Shown here piece after piece: positions 7,159 to 8,644 of a stretch of 8,644 nt of DNA (within the stretch, counting starts at the first letter, position 1; every line of letters begins with the position of its first letter). The position numbers and the translations under genes were made by a program. The notes beneath the pieces were generated by a model that was not told where the DNA came from, did no database searches, and worked only from the letters and a program-made list of their open reading frames with translations. This stretch comes from Flavobacteriales bacterium (GTDB taxonomy: Bacteria > Bacteroidota > Bacteroidia > NS11-12g > UBA955). The stretch spans positions 1 through 8,644 of the forward strand of contig CANIZU010000068.1 of NCBI GenBank assembly GCA_947472115.1. The letters are read 5' to 3'.

Positions 7159-7276
7159 ACGATCTTCTCCCGAGCTACTCATCGAGGATATCATCAAAAG
7201 TGCTGAAAAAATCCTCAAGTACACGAAGAGTGTAACCTTTGAGGAGTTTGAAATCAATGATTTATTGAAAGCCTAA
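7151..7276 (+). pseudogene. Truncated HEPN/DUF86 (HepT-like) toxin remnant
   Basis: A 41-codon frame begins at the ATG at 7151, overlapping the MNT stop by 8 bases, and ends in TAA at 7276. It reads like the first helix region of DUF86 (COG2361) HEPN proteins: MSKRSSPELLIEDI, then KILKYTK and TFEEF (residues 1-33). Full HEPN proteins are about 110-120 residues and carry the RNase motif Rx4-6H towards the C-terminus. All of that is missing. After TFEEFEIND the family resemblance stops, and neither other forward frame continues it before the convergent gene ends at 7313, so a deletion is more likely than a single frameshift. It is probably non-toxic. A functional 41-aa peptide cannot be excluded. 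Confidence 0.72.
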
Positions 7277-7312
7277 AGACTATCAAATAACTACAGCATT
7301 TTACAACTGCAT

Positions 7313-8644
7313 TTACTCCACCATCCACTTCAATAACTTCCCCACGCCCTCCACTTCAATGAAGTAGATGCCTGCAGATGGTGCGGTTAGGCTAATTTGC
7401 TGCTGTCCGTTTTCAATGCGATACGTCGACACTTTGCTGCCCACGGAATTGTAAACAACGATGTTTCGAGATATACCATTGCCTTGAATACTCAAAACCA
7501 CATCACTCCCCACGCCGGCTGGATTGGGATAAATACGCATCGTAGCCTGCTCAAAAGATTGGGTACCTGAAACCGGCTTGGCCTTGACATAAAAGCCCTC
7601 GATGCAGTGCACGCAACCGACCTGACCTACCCGTTTTTTGAGACCCGTACATACGTTGTACCATCCGCTGTCCGGACGAATTTGCTGGGTCTGTTTATCG
7701 GCGCGAAGCAATTTCCCATTATAAAACCAATATAGCGTATCACCCCACTTTGAGGTCACCTCCAACAGTGTATCAGATTGCCTCACCCATCGCACAGAAT
7801 CATAAAATGTAACATTCAAGACTTGTGAAACCTGAGCCACACAGCCTTGGACTGAGGTAATCGTACAGTAAAATGTATCGGCTCGGACAGCCAAGTAATG
7901 CGGCTTCACCCATTGACTGCTCCATCCACGACCATTTTTCCAACTGTATTGATGAATACTGCTCGAGGTATCGCCCAGTGTCACCGAATCTTTGTAACAA
8001 ACCGAAATCATGGGCCATTGCGATGCCACCTGCGGCGAACTGCTAAAAACGATGCGTACCGAATCACGAGCCGTGCATCCCGTTAGCGATTGTTTGGCCG
8101 AAAGGTGCACGTATTGTGTATTTTGACTTTTCCCTTTCACAGTGAGAAATTGTGTTGAATCAGGAATCACTGTACCGTTGACCCGCCAAGTGTAGTCGGT
8201 ATGTTGCGCGGAATCCTGGGCTTTGAGTCGAATCCCCTTGCCATCGCAATCGTATCGTACAAGTCCTTTATCCGACAAAAGCAAACTCGGTGCTTCCAGA
8301 ATTTGCGTCATTTGGATAGCCCCATTGATCTTCGGCTTGGTGCTACTCCATCTCATTCGATAGCCCATACCCGCAGGGATATTGCTCGGAAGAACGGCAT
8401 CAATTTTTGCAGGAATGAGGGTATCGGAAACGCGGTTTAGCGCATATCCTTTGGCGAAATTGCCTTTGTCATCGCTCAGTTCAAATATGAATTCATTGCC
8501 TGTATCAAACGTACCAAAGTTTTTGATAAAAGGATTTTTATACGTGGTAACACTATCGCCGGCGCATCCCACAATTTCGCTATCGGCCCCAAACAGGTGG
8601 ATATCGGCCACGAAAACTTTGCCGCAGATGATGCAGGTATAGGC
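7313..8644 (-). CDS. C-terminal part of a large T9SS-exported modular protein (cut by window edge)
   Basis: The visible 443 residues are the C-terminal end of a cell-surface or secreted protein; the frame is open to the right edge, so the true start lies outside. A GTG at 8611 is internal and not a likely start. The last 75 residues (7316-7540) form a type IX sorting domain. It has MRIYPNPAGVGSDVVLSI, then IVVYNSVGSKV, then SAGIYFIEV and a basic ending (KLLKWMVE). The upstream part is made of repeated beta-rich Ig/PKD-like modules. These have recurring patterns such as VGCAGDSVTT, TGCTARDSVRI, ISVCYKDSVTL and VQGCVAQVSQVL, where single cysteines precede strands rich in Ser, Thr and Val. Such proteins cross the outer membrane by T9SS and act in adhesion or gliding, but no enzymatic domain is visible. 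It converges on the MNT/HEPN remnant with 36 bp between them and no clear terminator hairpin. Confidence 0.9.
   Translation of the reverse strand, partial: AYTCIICGKVFVADIHLFGADSEIVGCAGDSVTTYKNPFIKNFGTFDTGNEFIFELSDDKGNFAKGYALNRVSDTLIPAKIDAVLPSNIPAGMGYRMRWSSTKPKINGAIQMTQILEAPSLLLSDKGLVRYDCDGKGIRLKAQDSAQHTDYTWRVNGTVIPDSTQFLTVKGKSQNTQYVHLSAKQSLTGCTARDSVRIVFSSSPQVASQWPMISVCYKDSVTLGDTSSSIHQYSWKNGRGWSSQWVKPHYLAVRADTFYCTITSVQGCVAQVSQVLNVTFYDSVRWVRQSDTLLEVTSKWGDTLYWFYNGKLLRADKQTQQIRPDSGWYNVCTGLKKRVGQVGCVHCIEGFYVKAKPVSGTQSFEQATMRIYPNPAGVGSDVVLSIQGNGISRNIVVYNSVGSKVSTYRIENGQQQISLTAPSAGIYFIEVEGVGKLLKWMVE

Noticed and set aside
7277..7312. Terminator between the HEPN remnant and the convergent T9SS gene
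   Set aside because: I found no convincing stem-loop with a T tract on either strand in these 36 bases.
7240..7312. Frameshifted continuation of the HEPN protein
   Set aside because: The other two forward frames stop early or give no DUF86-like residues, so a deletion fits better than a simple frameshift.
8609..8611. GTG as the start of the T9SS-exported protein
   Set aside because: The frame continues open to the window edge, no signal peptide follows the GTG, and the sequence there resembles the interior of a repeated module.

Overview
The window looks like chromosomal DNA of a member of the Bacteroidota. Three observations point there. A surface or secreted protein ends in a type IX secretion (T9SS) sorting domain. 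The ParE is of the form typical of this phylum (DWKEHIR-RPGMYIGKLGDG near the N-terminus). Perfect TAnnTTTG boxes, the -7 signature of Bacteroidota promoters, lie just upstream of two genes. The genus cannot be fixed from the sequence.

Left part, 1-3374, minus strand: a compact co-directional run that is probably one operon. In transcription order it holds a small TPR-like lipoprotein, moaA, moeA and a TauE/SafE-family membrane permease cut by the left window edge. Gaps are 22-27 bp. MoaA (GTP 3',8-cyclase) performs the first step of molybdenum-cofactor synthesis and MoeA the last (molybdate insertion). No moaC, moaD, moaE, mogA or mobA is in view. The permease may move a small anion; a link to sulfite or another sulfur oxyanion is only a guess.

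Middle, 3375-6824, plus strand: after a 72-bp divergent promoter region comes a complete parE (topoisomerase IV subunit B). Six bases later follows a 490-aa multi-pass membrane protein of unknown function. The usual partner parC is not next to parE.

Right part, 6825-8644: a visibly AT-richer island carries an intact MNT-type minimal nucleotidyltransferase (MntA-like antitoxin). It overlaps the first 41 codons of a HEPN/DUF86 (HepT-like) partner whose remainder is missing, so the toxin-antitoxin module looks eroded. It has its own well-formed promoter. Converging on it from the right is the C-terminal 443 residues of a large modular T9SS-exported protein that runs off the right edge.

No rRNA, tRNA, CRISPR array, insertion sequence or convincing terminator was seen. 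The window is almost fully coding and no gene-free stretch exceeds about 75 bp. The observations most worth following up are the -7 boxes placed 4-5 nt from start codons (possible leaderless mRNAs), the truncated HEPN beside an intact MNT, the parE-membrane protein pairing, and a perfect GC-rich palindrome inside moeA.
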